Shown: positions 1-8,410 of the stretch, piece after piece | Layout of the letters: each line of letters opens with the position of its first letter | Position numbering within the stretch: the first letter of the stretch is position 1 | Assembly (NCBI GenBank): GCA_028289325.1 | Contig: JANQQN010000055.1 | Location: forward strand, 1 to 64,000 | Source: Myxococcota bacterium | Lineage (GTDB): Bacteria; Myxococcota; Kuafuiibacteriia; Kuafuiibacteriales; Kuafuiibacteriaceae | Length of the DNA: 64,000 nucleotides | Direction of reading: 5' to 3' | Program-made: the position numbers and the translations under genes | Notes under the pieces: generated by a model | Database searches by the model: none | What the model saw: the letters and a program-made list of their open reading frames with translations, nothing else | Told to the model about the DNA's origin: nothing

Positions 1-93
1 AGACCGCTTGGCCGCGGTCCACAGCCGGCGTTGGAGTTGGCGCACTTTGTCCGGCGTCCGTTGACGCTGGGGGGAGTTGGGCCCTTCGGCCAT
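1..93 (-). CDS. Group II intron reverse transcriptase/maturase, N-terminal part (runs off left edge)
   Basis: Translating the minus strand from the ATG at 93 gives 31 residues that continue past the window edge, beginning MAEGPNSP and containing PDKVRQLQRRLWTAAKRS. This matches my memory of the N-terminus of bacterial group II intron-encoded proteins, which combine reverse transcriptase, maturase and often an endonuclease, and splice and mobilise their host intron. It is too short for the ORF track. The catalytic RT motifs would lie outside the window, so activity cannot be judged. The G-rich upstream segment (94 to about 600), which has no credible ORF, fits the 5' half of the intron RNA. 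Recognition is from a short N-terminus only. Confidence 0.6.
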   Translation of the reverse strand, partial: MAEGPNSPQRQRTPDKVRQLQRRLWTAAKRS

Positions 94-600
94 GCCCTCA
101 CGCGTGCCTCCGCTTCCGGCGTTCTCTAGGCAGGGGTCCTTCCCTGGGGCCGTGTTGTGTTGCACGACCCTCGTCACGGTACTATGACCCCCTCGGACAC
201 CCGCTGACCGGTGGCAGCTTTCACCTTCGGCTTATGCGACGCACCTCGCCGTGACGATGGCCGGTCAGACGGGCCTCTCCTGTTCCGAACGGTTCCTTGC
301 GCACGTGCCACGCCCCATACCCCGCCGGAATCCGCCGCGCGCTTCGGAACCAGCGCAGCGGACATGGCCTTCGCCGTGACATGATGTCAGTGACCATAAG
401 CATCGGACCCCCCCATTTCCAGAAGCATGGGGCCAGCAGCCGACTCTCCGACCGTCGGTGAGGGTGCCATAAGATGCGGAGGAGTGGGACCCCGGAGGTC
501 GGCGTAGCCGGCCGACGCTCCGGAGCCGGAGGCGGAGGTCAGCGGGCCCGGGGCGTACGTCGCTTTCTGCCCGTGAGCTGCTTGACGACGGGCGTGGTAT
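94..600 (-). mobile_element. Probable 5' half of a group II intron RNA
   Basis: About 500 nt separate the intron-protein start (93) from the end of istB (642) and hold only overlapping low-complexity ORFs in several frames. In group II introns the protein lies in domain IV, so domains I-III should occupy this interval on the minus strand. A GC-rich inverted repeat (GTCGGC...GCCGAC, about 499-517) lies toward the istB side and could be a terminator-like hairpin of the kind class C introns insert next to. I could not fix the 5' splice site, so the outer boundary is approximate and the assignment is inferred. Confidence 0.35.
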
Positions 601-641
601 CGCCGTCGGCGTTGGGGACTTCCGGTTTGAGGCGGGAACGG

Positions 642-1364
642 TTACGACTCGCCCTCGATGACGAGGTCGTATGCATTGTTCTTGAACCGGTCGACGGCGC
701 TTTGGGCAAGGAGCGTGTCGTCGAAGACCGCGAGCCATTCAGATGTGTCTCGGTTGCTGGTCACGATGGTCGCTGCTCTCGCATTGCGTTCGACGAAGAG
801 CTGGTAGACATCACGACTCTCATCGCGGGTCATCGGCTCGAGTGCAAAGTCGTCGATGATCAGCAGATCCACCGTGCTCAACTCGGTGACCAAGGTGTCG
901 CGGGAGTTGTCAAGACGGCTTTGCTTCAGCTTCCGCAGCATCGCGTCTGCCCGATAGAACTGGACACTGAAGGCGGACCTGCATGCGATAACGCCGAGAG
1001 CGTTCGCGATGAAGGTCTTGCCGACACCGACCGGACCAAGGATTGCGACGTTTCTTTGGGCCTCCACGAAGCGAAGACTCGTGAGCTCCTGAAGGGTTCT
1101 TTGGTCAATGGAAACGGTCGCGGACTTGTCCCATCGCTCGAAGACCATATCCGGATCGAGACCGGCCTTCGCAGCCCGTTGGCTTGCGGAGGAGCTCTGA
1201 CGCCTTGCGACCTCATCCGAGAATAGCATTAGCAAGAAGTCCTCGATTTCGATGCCTTTGTTCTTCGCGAGTGTGATGCGCTCTGGCAACGTTGGAAGCA
1301 TTTTCCCAAGACGGAGCGCTTTCATCGCGGTCTTCAGTTCGGGGGAGATCAGCACCGCCGTCAT
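642..1364 (-). CDS. istB: IS21-family helper ATPase IstB (copy 1)
   Basis: This is a 240-residue AAA+ ATPase of the IstB/DnaC-like type, which assists the IstA transposase in IS21 elements by remodelling target DNA. Walker A is GPVGVGKT (about residue 110), Walker B is LLIIDDFAL, and sensor-1 is VTSNRDTSEW. The length is normal for IstB. The ATG overlaps the end of the istA remnant (1361) in the usual istA-istB coupling. The gene looks intact, but its partner istA is truncated and frameshifted, so the element is probably immobile unless helped in trans. It is only 37% or so alike by eye to the second istB in the window, so the two come from different IS21 lineages. Confidence 0.88.
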   Translation of the reverse strand: MTAVLISPELKTAMKALRLGKMLPTLPERITLAKNKGIEIEDFLLMLFSDEVARRQSSSASQRAAKAGLDPDMVFERWDKSATVSIDQRTLQELTSLRFVEAQRNVAILGPVGVGKTFIANALGVIACRSAFSVQFYRADAMLRKLKQSRLDNSRDTLVTELSTVDLLIIDDFALEPMTRDESRDVYQLFVERNARAATIVTSNRDTSEWLAVFDDTLLAQSAVDRFKNNAYDLVIEGES

Positions 1365-2105
1365 CGCTCTTCACCCTCCTTCTTGCCGGCAGCGGAGATC
1401 GTGCGAAAGCTGTCCTGCGATCGAGCGAACTTGGATGACGGAAGCCGAACAACCTTTCTGGCATTATCGCCAGCGTTCTCGAGTCGCTGGGCCGCCCGGA
1501 GCATCCGCCCGACACGAGGCACGTCAACGACATCGAAGTCTAGCGAACGGCGGCACACCTCGTTCACCCGGTCGATGCCGTACTTCTCGCATAGACGAAG
1601 CAATGCATAGGCTTGCCGCATTCGTGTCCAAGGCAGGGGACCTTCCAGGAGACGTTCGACGTAGCTTCCCACTATCTGACTCTTGTCGTGAGCCCGTTGA
1701 ACGAGGCGTTCGATGCTCCGTGTGGCGTACACGGCCTTGCCCGTTGGATAGTCGTTAGGGTCGGTCGACCGCTCGCCTGATTTCATCCGGGGGTGGACCT
1801 TGATGACTTCGTTGCGGAAGTAGATGCGGACGGTCTGGCGATCGATCCGCACGCGGACCCAGGCTTTGCGCTCGGCGTAGAGATGCGGAACGGAGTAGAG
1901 CGCTTTTTTGACCTGGATGTGGTGGTCCGGATGGACTTTCGCGTCACACCATCCGGCACGTCAAATGGCTCAGTAGGCGCGGGCAGGAGTCGTGATTGCT
2001 CTGCCGTCTCGAACTCCTCCCTTGGCACTCGTTGTGTCGTGCCATGGATCCGCGCGCCGGCCACATCTCGGCACCATCGTTCCGCGTGGGCGCGGATCTC
2101 GTAGA
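1361..2105 (-). pseudogene. istA: IS21 transposase istA, C-terminal fragment, frameshifted (copy 1)
   Basis: Only the C-terminal part of IstA remains. Upstream, frame 1783-2607 contributes ERWCRDVAGARIHGTT and a segment ending PFDVPDGVTRK. The protein then continues in the frame of ORF 1361-1852 as HPDHHIQVKKALYSVPHLYAERKAW and the Mu-type C-terminal domain. The two frames join if one G is restored in the codon after RK (near 1935), so this looks like a single-base deletion. Homology stops near 2105, where a different istA begins on the other strand, so the HTH and DDE catalytic core are missing. The rest of ORF 1783-2607 (2105-2607) is antisense to the other istA and is not coding. Confidence 0.82.
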
Positions 2106-3240
2106 TGTTCGGACCGACATCGTCTTCACGCAGGCCGGCAAGCGAAGAGTGCAGTTCTTCTCGTACGTGCTCACGCATAGCACGAGGAAGTACATTCAAG
2201 CGTTCGAGAGCTACGATCTGCACGCACTGATGGAGGGGCACGTCGGCGCGTTCGAGCGCTTTGGCGGCTGCGCCGAGCAATGCAAGTACGATGGACAGAG
2301 CGCCGTCGCTCGATGGGAAGGCCATCAGCCCATCTACAATCCACGGTTCTTGGCCTTCTGCATCCACTACGAGATGCGGCCGTGGGCCATCCGTGGCAAT
2401 CCGAATCTTCGCCCCAAAGTCGAGCGGTCCTTCTGGGAGACCGAACGGTCCTTCCTGAATGGTCGTGAGTTTCGTGACCTCGCCGACCTCCGCCAACAAC
2501 TCGGCGAGTGGCTCGATCAGATCGTCGACCACCGACGGCGAAAAGGGACGACCGCGCTCGAGCGCTTCGCCGAAGAGGCGCCTCACCTGGTGCCGCTGCC
2601 GCGCCACCCGTACGATACGGCCCGTGTCGTCTACCGCCTGTGCACGATCGACGGCTTCCTCGAGTATCGCGGCAACCGCTACGCCGTGCCCTACGACTAC
2701 GTGACCGACATCTTGCCGGTGCGGGCCACCGAGCGCGTGCTCTTCGTCTACGCGCCCGATCTATCGTGCATCGCCCAGCACACGCTCGCGCCGCGCGGTG
2801 GTGGTCTCGACCCCGGCGGTTTCCACGAGCCGCGTCCGCACAAGCCGACCATCGAGCTTGGCAAGCTGCGCGACGTCTACGAGGGCATCGGCGCGGGGGC
2901 CGCTGACTTCTTTCGGGCGATGAGCGCCGGACCCGCGCGCCAATGGAGCTACTCGGCGCGAAGAATCCTGCTGCTTCGCCAGCGCTACGCAACCGAGGAC
3001 CTCGACGCTGCGCTCGGCCACGCCGCGCGCTTTGGCGCGCTTGCCTATGAGTCGGTCCAGCGGATCCTCGAAGCTCGCCACCGGCCGCGAACGCTCGACG
3101 AGTACGTCGCCGCGGAAGCCGCCCAACGTCTGGATGCGCTGATCGGCACTCGACCGACCGAAGCCCGCGACCTGACCGAGTACGACCGCATGCCCGGCAC
3201 GCCCCTCGACCCGGAGACCTTCGATGACGAAACGAAATGA
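2105..3240 (+). pseudogene. istA: IS21 transposase istA, N-terminally truncated (copy 2)
   Basis: ORF 1996-3240 becomes IstA-like only from about 2105. From there it has the retroviral-integrase-type core: an Asp in TDIVFTQAG, a second Asp in CKYDGQSAV, and a Glu in PKVERSFWE, consistent with DDE. The C-terminal domain follows (EYRGNRYAVPYDYV). The N-terminal HTH/DNA-binding part is missing, and the first 37 or so residues of the ORF are translated from the antisense of the other istA. The stop overlaps istB copy 2. The original protein should be roughly 500 residues, so about a quarter is lost. It is called a pseudogene because the start is artificial, although the catalytic core could still be translated. 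Confidence 0.82.
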
Positions 3241-4201
3241 ACAACGCCCTCGGCCAGGCGGAAACATGGCCGCGAAGGCGCCCGGGGCGGGCCGGGCCCC
3301 GGTCTCCGAGGACCTGGTCCTCACTCGGCTGCGGGACCACTTAAGATTCCTGAAGCTGAGCCACACGCTCCGCAACCTCGACGATCTGCTCGCCTGGGCG
3401 CGGCGCGAGCAGCCCGGACCAACAGCGACGCTCGAGCACATGCTCGGCACGGAGGTCGCCACGAAGCGCGATGCACGCATCGACCGGCGGATCACCACCA
3501 GTGGGCTAGTCGAGCGAAAGACGCTCGAGGCCTTCGACTGGAACTTTCAGCCTACGCTGGACAAGGCCACTATCGTCGAGCTCGCGCGCCTCGACATTGT
3601 CAGCCGGGCCGAGGACGTCTTGATCCACGGTAAGCCCGGGACCGGTAAGAGTCACATCCTCAAAGGCATCGGCCTCAAGGCGTGCGAGCAGGGCGTCAGC
3701 CTGCGATACGCTCGATGCGTCGATCTGCTCGACGATCTGCACGCCGGCCTCGCCGATGGCACGTACCCCAAGCGGCTTCGCGCGTGGGCGCGTCCGCAGC
3801 TGCTGATCATCGATGATGTCGGGCTCGGTCATCTCAAGAAGCGCGACGACGAGCCCACCGCCGCGCACACGCTCTACAACCTCGTCGACCGCCGTCATGG
3901 CCGAGCGTCGACGGCGATCACCTCGAACATCGACCTGAGCGATTGGGGTCGCTACCTCGGCGACGCCATCCTCACTACCGCGATCCTCGATCGGATCGTC
4001 ATGAATGCGATCCGAATCCGCATCGACGGTCCGAGCTATCGACAGCAAGTGGCCGACCAACGCGCCAAGAAGCGTGGCGCGAAGCGCGGCCGAACAAGTC
4101 ATTATGACGACTCGAAGAGATCGGCAGCTCATCTGCCCCGGCCGCGTCCGCCGTATCGGAAAAGACGGCTTCGCCTTCATCCAGAACCGATTCCTGCATG
4201 A
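3224..4201 (+). CDS. istB: IS21-family helper ATPase IstB (copy 2)
   Basis: This is a 325-residue IstB-type AAA+ ATPase with Walker A GKPGTGKSH (about residue 137), Walker B LLIIDDVGL and sensor-1 TSNIDLSDW. The ATG at 3224 overlaps the istA stop (3240). A second in-frame ATG at 3266 gives a start closer to the conserved domain. After about residue 280 the sequence becomes basic and low-complexity (SKRSAAHLPRPRPP) and overlaps the next gene by 98 nt, so the native C-terminus may have been extended by a mutated stop. It works with the transposase from the truncated istA immediately upstream, so the element is probably defective. It is divergent from copy 1 in the same window. Confidence 0.86.
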   Translation: MTKRNEQRPRPGGNMAAKAPGAGRAPVSEDLVLTRLRDHLRFLKLSHTLRNLDDLLAWARREQPGPTATLEHMLGTEVATKRDARIDRRITTSGLVERKTLEAFDWNFQPTLDKATIVELARLDIVSRAEDVLIHGKPGTGKSHILKGIGLKACEQGVSLRYARCVDLLDDLHAGLADGTYPKRLRAWARPQLLIIDDVGLGHLKKRDDEPTAAHTLYNLVDRRHGRASTAITSNIDLSDWGRYLGDAILTTAILDRIVMNAIRIRIDGPSYRQQVADQRAKKRGAKRGRTSHYDDSKRSAAHLPRPRPPYRKRRLRLHPEPIPA

Positions 4202-4526
4202 CGGCTTCCTCGATACGCTCACTCACCACGAACGCTCGCTCTATTTATTCTTGGTGCTCGGCGGTGACCGCCGAGGCATGAGCTACTACGCCTACGACCG
4301 GATCTGCGGCGTCCTTCGAATGACCCTCGACGACTACATCCAGGCCCGCAACAGCCTCATCGATATGGACCTCGTCGCCTTTGATGGGACGGCCTTCCAG
4401 GTACTCGAGCTGCCGCCCGCGCCGCAGGCTCGGCGACGCCGCGGGCTGCGCACCGACAGGGATCTCGAGCAACACGACTCCTCCACCATTCGGCGCCGGA
4501 TCCTCGATGCCCTCGCCAAGCCTTGA
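4104..4526 (+). CDS. IS21-associated accessory protein, predicted winged-helix-like
   Basis: The coding part of ORF 4005-4526 most likely starts at the ATG at 4104 (MTTRRDRQLICPG), giving 140 residues. The core (FAFIQNRFLHDGF, ALYLFLVL-like helix, GMSYYAYDRICGVL, DLVAFDGTAFQVLELP) resembles, from memory, a small third ORF seen after istAB in some IS21-type elements of myxobacteria and planctomycetes. The helical pattern suggests a winged-helix DNA-binding fold, perhaps a regulator or targeting factor, but no function is established to my knowledge. It overlaps the end of istB and lies inside the element, before the terminal repeats at about 4700. Confidence 0.55.
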   Translation: MTTRRDRQLICPGRVRRIGKDGFAFIQNRFLHDGFLDTLTHHERSLYLFLVLGGDRRGMSYYAYDRICGVLRMTLDDYIQARNSLIDMDLVAFDGTAFQVLELPPAPQARRRRGLRTDRDLEQHDSSTIRRRILDALAKP

Positions 4527-4695
4527 GCTTGACGCGAACCCGCCGAACCACCGCACATCCAGAGAGTCCAAACGATCCAAAGACGGATCCAAACGGACCT
4601 ATTTCAAAACGGTCAGTTTGGGGAGCCTGTCCGGTCCAGTGTACTGGATCAGTATCCCGCCGCCCAACCCCCGCTGGCATTATCGAGGGCCGATC

Positions 4696-4756
4696 GAAGT
4701 GGATCTCTCAAACCGCCGAAGTGGATCCATCTTAAGCCGCCGCCGAGGGGGGACTG
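4696..4756. repeat. Likely right-end repeats of the IS21 copy 2
   Basis: Two direct copies of GAAGTGGATC lie at 4696-4705 and 4718-4727, spaced 22 bp. They are followed by a C/G run and GGGGACTGACTCCCC, an imperfect palindrome. IS21 elements carry multiple short terminal repeats bound by IstA and usually end in a CA/TG-type terminus, which fits this position just after the istAB-accessory genes. No matching left end was found because that side of the element is deleted. The exact terminus is not resolved. Confidence 0.45.
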
Positions 4757-5097
4757 ACTCCCCTGAAACCGTCCAGCATGAGCGACGGGCGCATCGCGCT
4801 CCCGCGCGTCTTACCCATCGTTCTTCAGGACGCACCATGCATTCAATATAGCAGACGGCGTGCTCCCAAGACCGATGCGTCAACGTGCCAACTCGCCGGC
4901 CGGACAATCACCGCGGGCGCGCACCCCGTCCGGACCCCGTGCCTCTGCGTCCAAATGCCCTACTTATGCCGGGTTACGGAGGGCTTGGCTTACGGGGCCG
5001 GAGTCGCCGAAGATCTTCGCGGTGTATGAGACCAGCTGGGCTCCTGCCCCCAAGGCCGATGACCAGCCCAAGAATCGACCACGAAATGGAGATCCGA
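4757..5097. other. Intergenic spacer between the IS remnant and the hydrolase
   Basis: About 340 nt with no gene that can be supported. The track extends the downstream hydrolase ORF back to 4885, but residues before 5098 are Arg/Pro-rich and unlike the family, so this is untranslated. It presumably contains the hydrolase promoter, but no clear sigma-70 boxes stand out. Confidence 0.4.
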
Positions 5098-6882
5098 ATG
5101 ACTCGACAGGGCGCGCTCTTATCTTCGACCGCATCGTTGCTGCTGGCGCTCCCCGCCGTCGACGTCACCGCCACTGCACCGGAGCCGACCCTCGTCGCCA
5201 TGGACATGATCGTCGACGCACGGGTGCCGATGCGCGACGGCATCACCCTCGCGGCCCGCATCTGGAAGCCCATCGGGGCGGGCCGCCATCCCGTGGTCAT
5301 GCGCCACACCCCCTACTTGTCGGACGAGACCCATCTCCGGGCCCGCAAGTTCGTCGCCGCAGGTTACGCGTTCGTCAGTATCGATCGTCGAGGTCGCGGG
5401 GTCTCGGAAGGCGAGTTCGTTCCTCTCGCTAACAGCGGCCCGGACGGCGCGGACGCGATCGCTTGGCTCGCCAAGCAACCGTGGACCGACGGACGCGTCG
5501 TCACGATGGGCGGGTCCTATCGCGGCATGGTGCAGTGGCAGGCCCTGGCGCAAGCACCGCTGGCGCTCGCGGCGGCCGTACCGACGGCTGCCGTTTATCC
5601 GGGCTGGGACTTTCCGGCGCCCCGCGGAATCCCGTTGAGCTACATGGCCCGATGGCTATCGCTCACGGCGGGTCGGGCGGACAACGAGCAAGTCTTTGGG
5701 GACTCGTTGTACTGGCGCGACAAGTACTTTCGCGTACACCGTGGGGAAGCAGGCTTCGATCAGCTGGCGAAGATCAGCGGTGCTCCCAATGATCGCTTTC
5801 AGGTCTGGTTGGCCCATCCCGGGTACGACTCCTACTGGCAGGCGATCAACCCGACGCCCGCTATGTACGCCAGGATGAAGCCGCCGATCCTGAGCATCAC
5901 CGGCTACTTCGACGGCGACCAGGAAGGCGCCCTGCGCTACTACGACGAGCACATGACCCACGGCGCGAGGAGCGCGGCTCGACGGCATATCGTGTTGATC
6001 GGACCCTGGTCCCACGCCGGTACGCGCTATCCGCAGTCGAAGCTGAGCGGACTCAAGTTCGCCGAGGCCTCGGTCCTCGACCTCGACGCGCTGCATATTC
6101 AATGGTTCGATCATGTGTTGCGGGGCAAGGCGAGGCCCAAGGTGCTGGCAGATCGCGTCAACTACTACGTGATCGGCGCTGAGGAATGGCGCTCGGCCCC
6201 CTCTCTCGAGGCCGTCGCATCCGACGAATGGACGCTGTATTTGAGCTCCGGCGGGGCCACCATGGACAGCCTCTACGCGAGCGGACGCCTGGTCGACGCT
6301 CCCAAGGACAACGAGCCGCCTTCGGTCTACCTATTCGACCCGCGCATCAACCGCGAACCCCAAGACTGGGCCATGCGGAAGCCCACGAACGACGACTACG
6401 TCACGCAAGACGATGCCCTGCGACCCGGCCGCCTGATCTTTCACAGCGAGCCGCTCGCCAGGCCCCGCACCGTGTGTGGTCGGATGACCTTTGACGCCAG
6501 CATTGCCCTTAATGTCCCCGACACCGACGTCGAGGTGACGGTGTACGAAGTGACCGCCCGTAACCGGCTGCATTGGCTTGGCCGGGATCGAGTGCGTGCG
6601 CGCTTTCGGCGCGGCGTCGACCGCCCACAGCTGGCGGAACCCGGCAAAGTCGAGACGTGGAAGTTCGAACGTTTCTGGTGGACCTGTCGTCGGCTTCAGG
6701 CCGGCAGTCGATTGCGGCTCGTCGTCGCGCCCGTCGACTCGCCGAACTGGCAGAAGAACCACCATACCGGCGGACGCATCGGGTTCGAACGCCCCGCCGA
6801 CGCGCGAGTCGCCGCCGTCTCGCTGCATCACTCTCGCCGACGACCGAGCGTGTTGCGGCTTCCGATCGCCAAGGATCGATAG
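5098..6882 (+). CDS. Exported CocE/NonD-family (X-Pro dipeptidyl-peptidase S15-like) hydrolase
   Basis: The start at 5098 gives MTRQGALLSSTASLLLALPAV, a plausible signal peptide, with GGAG upstream; the 71 residues before it in the track are not family-like. The product is 594 residues, normal for CocE/NonD esterases and acyl-peptide hydrolases. The alpha/beta-hydrolase core has the nucleophile in GGSYRG (about residue 139), an Asp in GYFDGDQEG (about 270) and a His in GPWSHAG (about 305). A C-terminal jelly-roll/galactose-binding-like domain follows (FDASIALNVPDTDVEVTVYEV onward). Family members cleave esters, amides, beta-lactam side chains or X-Pro peptides, and the substrate cannot be told from sequence. 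It ends 19 bp from the convergent amidase gene, so the two may serve the same envelope peptide or amide chemistry (inference). Confidence 0.88.
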   Translation: MTRQGALLSSTASLLLALPAVDVTATAPEPTLVAMDMIVDARVPMRDGITLAARIWKPIGAGRHPVVMRHTPYLSDETHLRARKFVAAGYAFVSIDRRGRGVSEGEFVPLANSGPDGADAIAWLAKQPWTDGRVVTMGGSYRGMVQWQALAQAPLALAAAVPTAAVYPGWDFPAPRGIPLSYMARWLSLTAGRADNEQVFGDSLYWRDKYFRVHRGEAGFDQLAKISGAPNDRFQVWLAHPGYDSYWQAINPTPAMYARMKPPILSITGYFDGDQEGALRYYDEHMTHGARSAARRHIVLIGPWSHAGTRYPQSKLSGLKFAEASVLDLDALHIQWFDHVLRGKARPKVLADRVNYYVIGAEEWRSAPSLEAVASDEWTLYLSSGGATMDSLYASGRLVDAPKDNEPPSVYLFDPRINREPQDWAMRKPTNDDYVTQDDALRPGRLIFHSEPLARPRTVCGRMTFDASIALNVPDTDVEVTVYEVTARNRLHWLGRDRVRARFRRGVDRPQLAEPGKVETWKFERFWWTCRRLQAGSRLRLVVAPVDSPNWQKNHHTGGRIGFERPADARVAAVSLHHSRRRPSVLRLPIAKDR

Positions 6883-6901
6883 CCGTCCGGGGATCACTCG
6901 G

Positions 6902-8410
6902 TCAGCAGGCGTCGCGGACCAGCTCGAACGCGTGCGCTAGCGCCAGCAGGTCGAAGTCTGCGAACGGCATCCCTACGAACGAGATGTTCCCGAGCGGAAT
7001 GCCGCTCGGGTCCAGGCCTACCGGCGTCGATACCTCCGGGAGGCCGAGTCTGTTGGCGAAAGACAAGGGGGTCTGAGCGCTCGGCCACTGGTCCGCCGTC
7101 GACGGCGCCTGGTGTCCAAGGGTGGGCCAGATCATGGCATCGAGACCACGACTCGCACAGAAATCGTGCAGCTCCGAGACGAGGGCGTCTCGTCGTTCGG
7201 CGTAGGCGAGGCCTTTGCTCGACTCCTCATAAGGGACGTCGGCCATGGCGAGCACGGCCTCAGGTTCCTCCGGCAGGTCGGAGTAGTAGTATCGATACGC
7301 CGGAAGGACCAGAGGCAAGAGCTTCGCCGCGCCTTCCCGCCGACGATCGAGGTATCGAACCAGCGCATTCGCGCACGCCCGCAGATCGAATGGGCTCGCG
7401 CCCGCCGCCTTCAAGCGGGCGGAGACGTTCTCCATCGTGACCGGCGGATTGATACGAACGATGGTGGATCCGGCCGCCTCGAGTCGGGAGAGCGCTGTCG
7501 TGAAGGCTGTGGCTTGCAGCGACGGGAGCGCGTCGAGTTGACCGTGCGATTCGACGAGCCCGAACCGAATGCTCGAAAGCTCCGGAGGCGACGCCGGACC
7601 CGCGACCTTGCCTCGCGACCTGAGCGATAGCGCGTCCGACGAGTCGGGGCCGGCCAGGACCTGGAGGACCCGCGCGGCGACGGGCGCGCTGGCGGCGAGC
7701 GGTCCATGGCAGTCGAGCCACGGCCAAGTCGGGATCACCCCGGAGCGCGGCACGAGGCCAAACGTCGTTTTGACCCCAACGATGCCACAGTAGTGAGCCG
7801 GGATGCGGTTCGAGCCGCCGTCGTCGGTTCCGAACGCGGCATCGCAGAAGCCTGCTGCCACCGCGGCCGCACCGCCGCCACTGGAGCCCCCGGCGACCCG
7901 TGCTCGGGCGGGATAACGTGGATTCCAAACCTGCCCCGTGGCGGTCGAGAGACCTGCGCCGCCGTAAGCGAAGTCATCGGCGGCGCCCTTACCCAGAACG
8001 ACCGCGTCGGCCGCCCGTACGCGCGCCACCTCGACCGAGTCCGCTGCTGCCGCGGCCGTGAACGCGCGTGCCCATTCTTGGTTGGAACCGTCCGTGGGCA
8101 CGCCCGCCACGTCGAAGGTCGACTTCGCAAGGATCGTGAGCCCGGCGAGGGGACCCGCGGTTCCGTCGCTGAGCGCCCCGTCGACCCGCCTTGCGGCCTC
8201 GACGGCGTCGGGGTTCAGCCACGCGACGGCCTGCAGGGTGGAATTCTGCTTCGCGATGCGGTCCAGCGATCGCATCACCGAATCGACGGTGTCGTTTCGC
8301 TGGGCGCGACGGGGTGCCGGCGCGGACCGAGGTCCTGGTGAACTCGGCAGCGCGCATGACACACCGAGACCCGCTACGCCCGCCAAGACATCTCGGCGTC
8401 GCCACGTCAT
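6902..8410 (-). CDS. Exported amidase-signature family enzyme
   Basis: This 502-residue amidase has a twin-arginine-type N-terminus (TWRRRDVLAGVAGLG), so it is probably folded before export. The Lys-cisSer-Ser triad is visible: Lys in TILAKSTFDVAG (about residue 93), cis-Ser in GGSSGGGAA (about 176) and the nucleophilic Ser in DDGGSNRIPA (about 199). The family hydrolyses amide bonds (indoleacetamide, peptide amides, Glu-tRNA, etc.), and exported members often act on peptide amides or cell-wall-related substrates. The ATG overlaps the stop of the upstream racemase-like gene (ATGA), indicating translational coupling. The substrate is unknown; an amino-acid amide is suggested by the neighbour but not shown. 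Confidence 0.9.
   Translation of the reverse strand: MTWRRRDVLAGVAGLGVSCALPSSPGPRSAPAPRRAQRNDTVDSVMRSLDRIAKQNSTLQAVAWLNPDAVEAARRVDGALSDGTAGPLAGLTILAKSTFDVAGVPTDGSNQEWARAFTAAAAADSVEVARVRAADAVVLGKGAADDFAYGGAGLSTATGQVWNPRYPARARVAGGSSGGGAAAVAAGFCDAAFGTDDGGSNRIPAHYCGIVGVKTTFGLVPRSGVIPTWPWLDCHGPLAASAPVAARVLQVLAGPDSSDALSLRSRGKVAGPASPPELSSIRFGLVESHGQLDALPSLQATAFTTALSRLEAAGSTIVRINPPVTMENVSARLKAAGASPFDLRACANALVRYLDRRREGAAKLLPLVLPAYRYYYSDLPEEPEAVLAMADVPYEESSKGLAYAERRDALVSELHDFCASRGLDAMIWPTLGHQAPSTADQWPSAQTPLSFANRLGLPEVSTPVGLDPSGIPLGNISFVGMPFADFDLLALAHAFELVRDAC

Noticed and set aside
1783-2607. 274-residue minus-strand ORF as a complete gene
   Set aside because: Only its last part is a real istA fragment; the 2105-2607 half is antisense to the plus-strand istA core, whose protein motifs are unmistakable.
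6331-6897. 188-residue minus ORF overlapping the CocE hydrolase
   Set aside because: Antisense shadow; the plus-strand frame carries the hydrolase's C-terminal domain.
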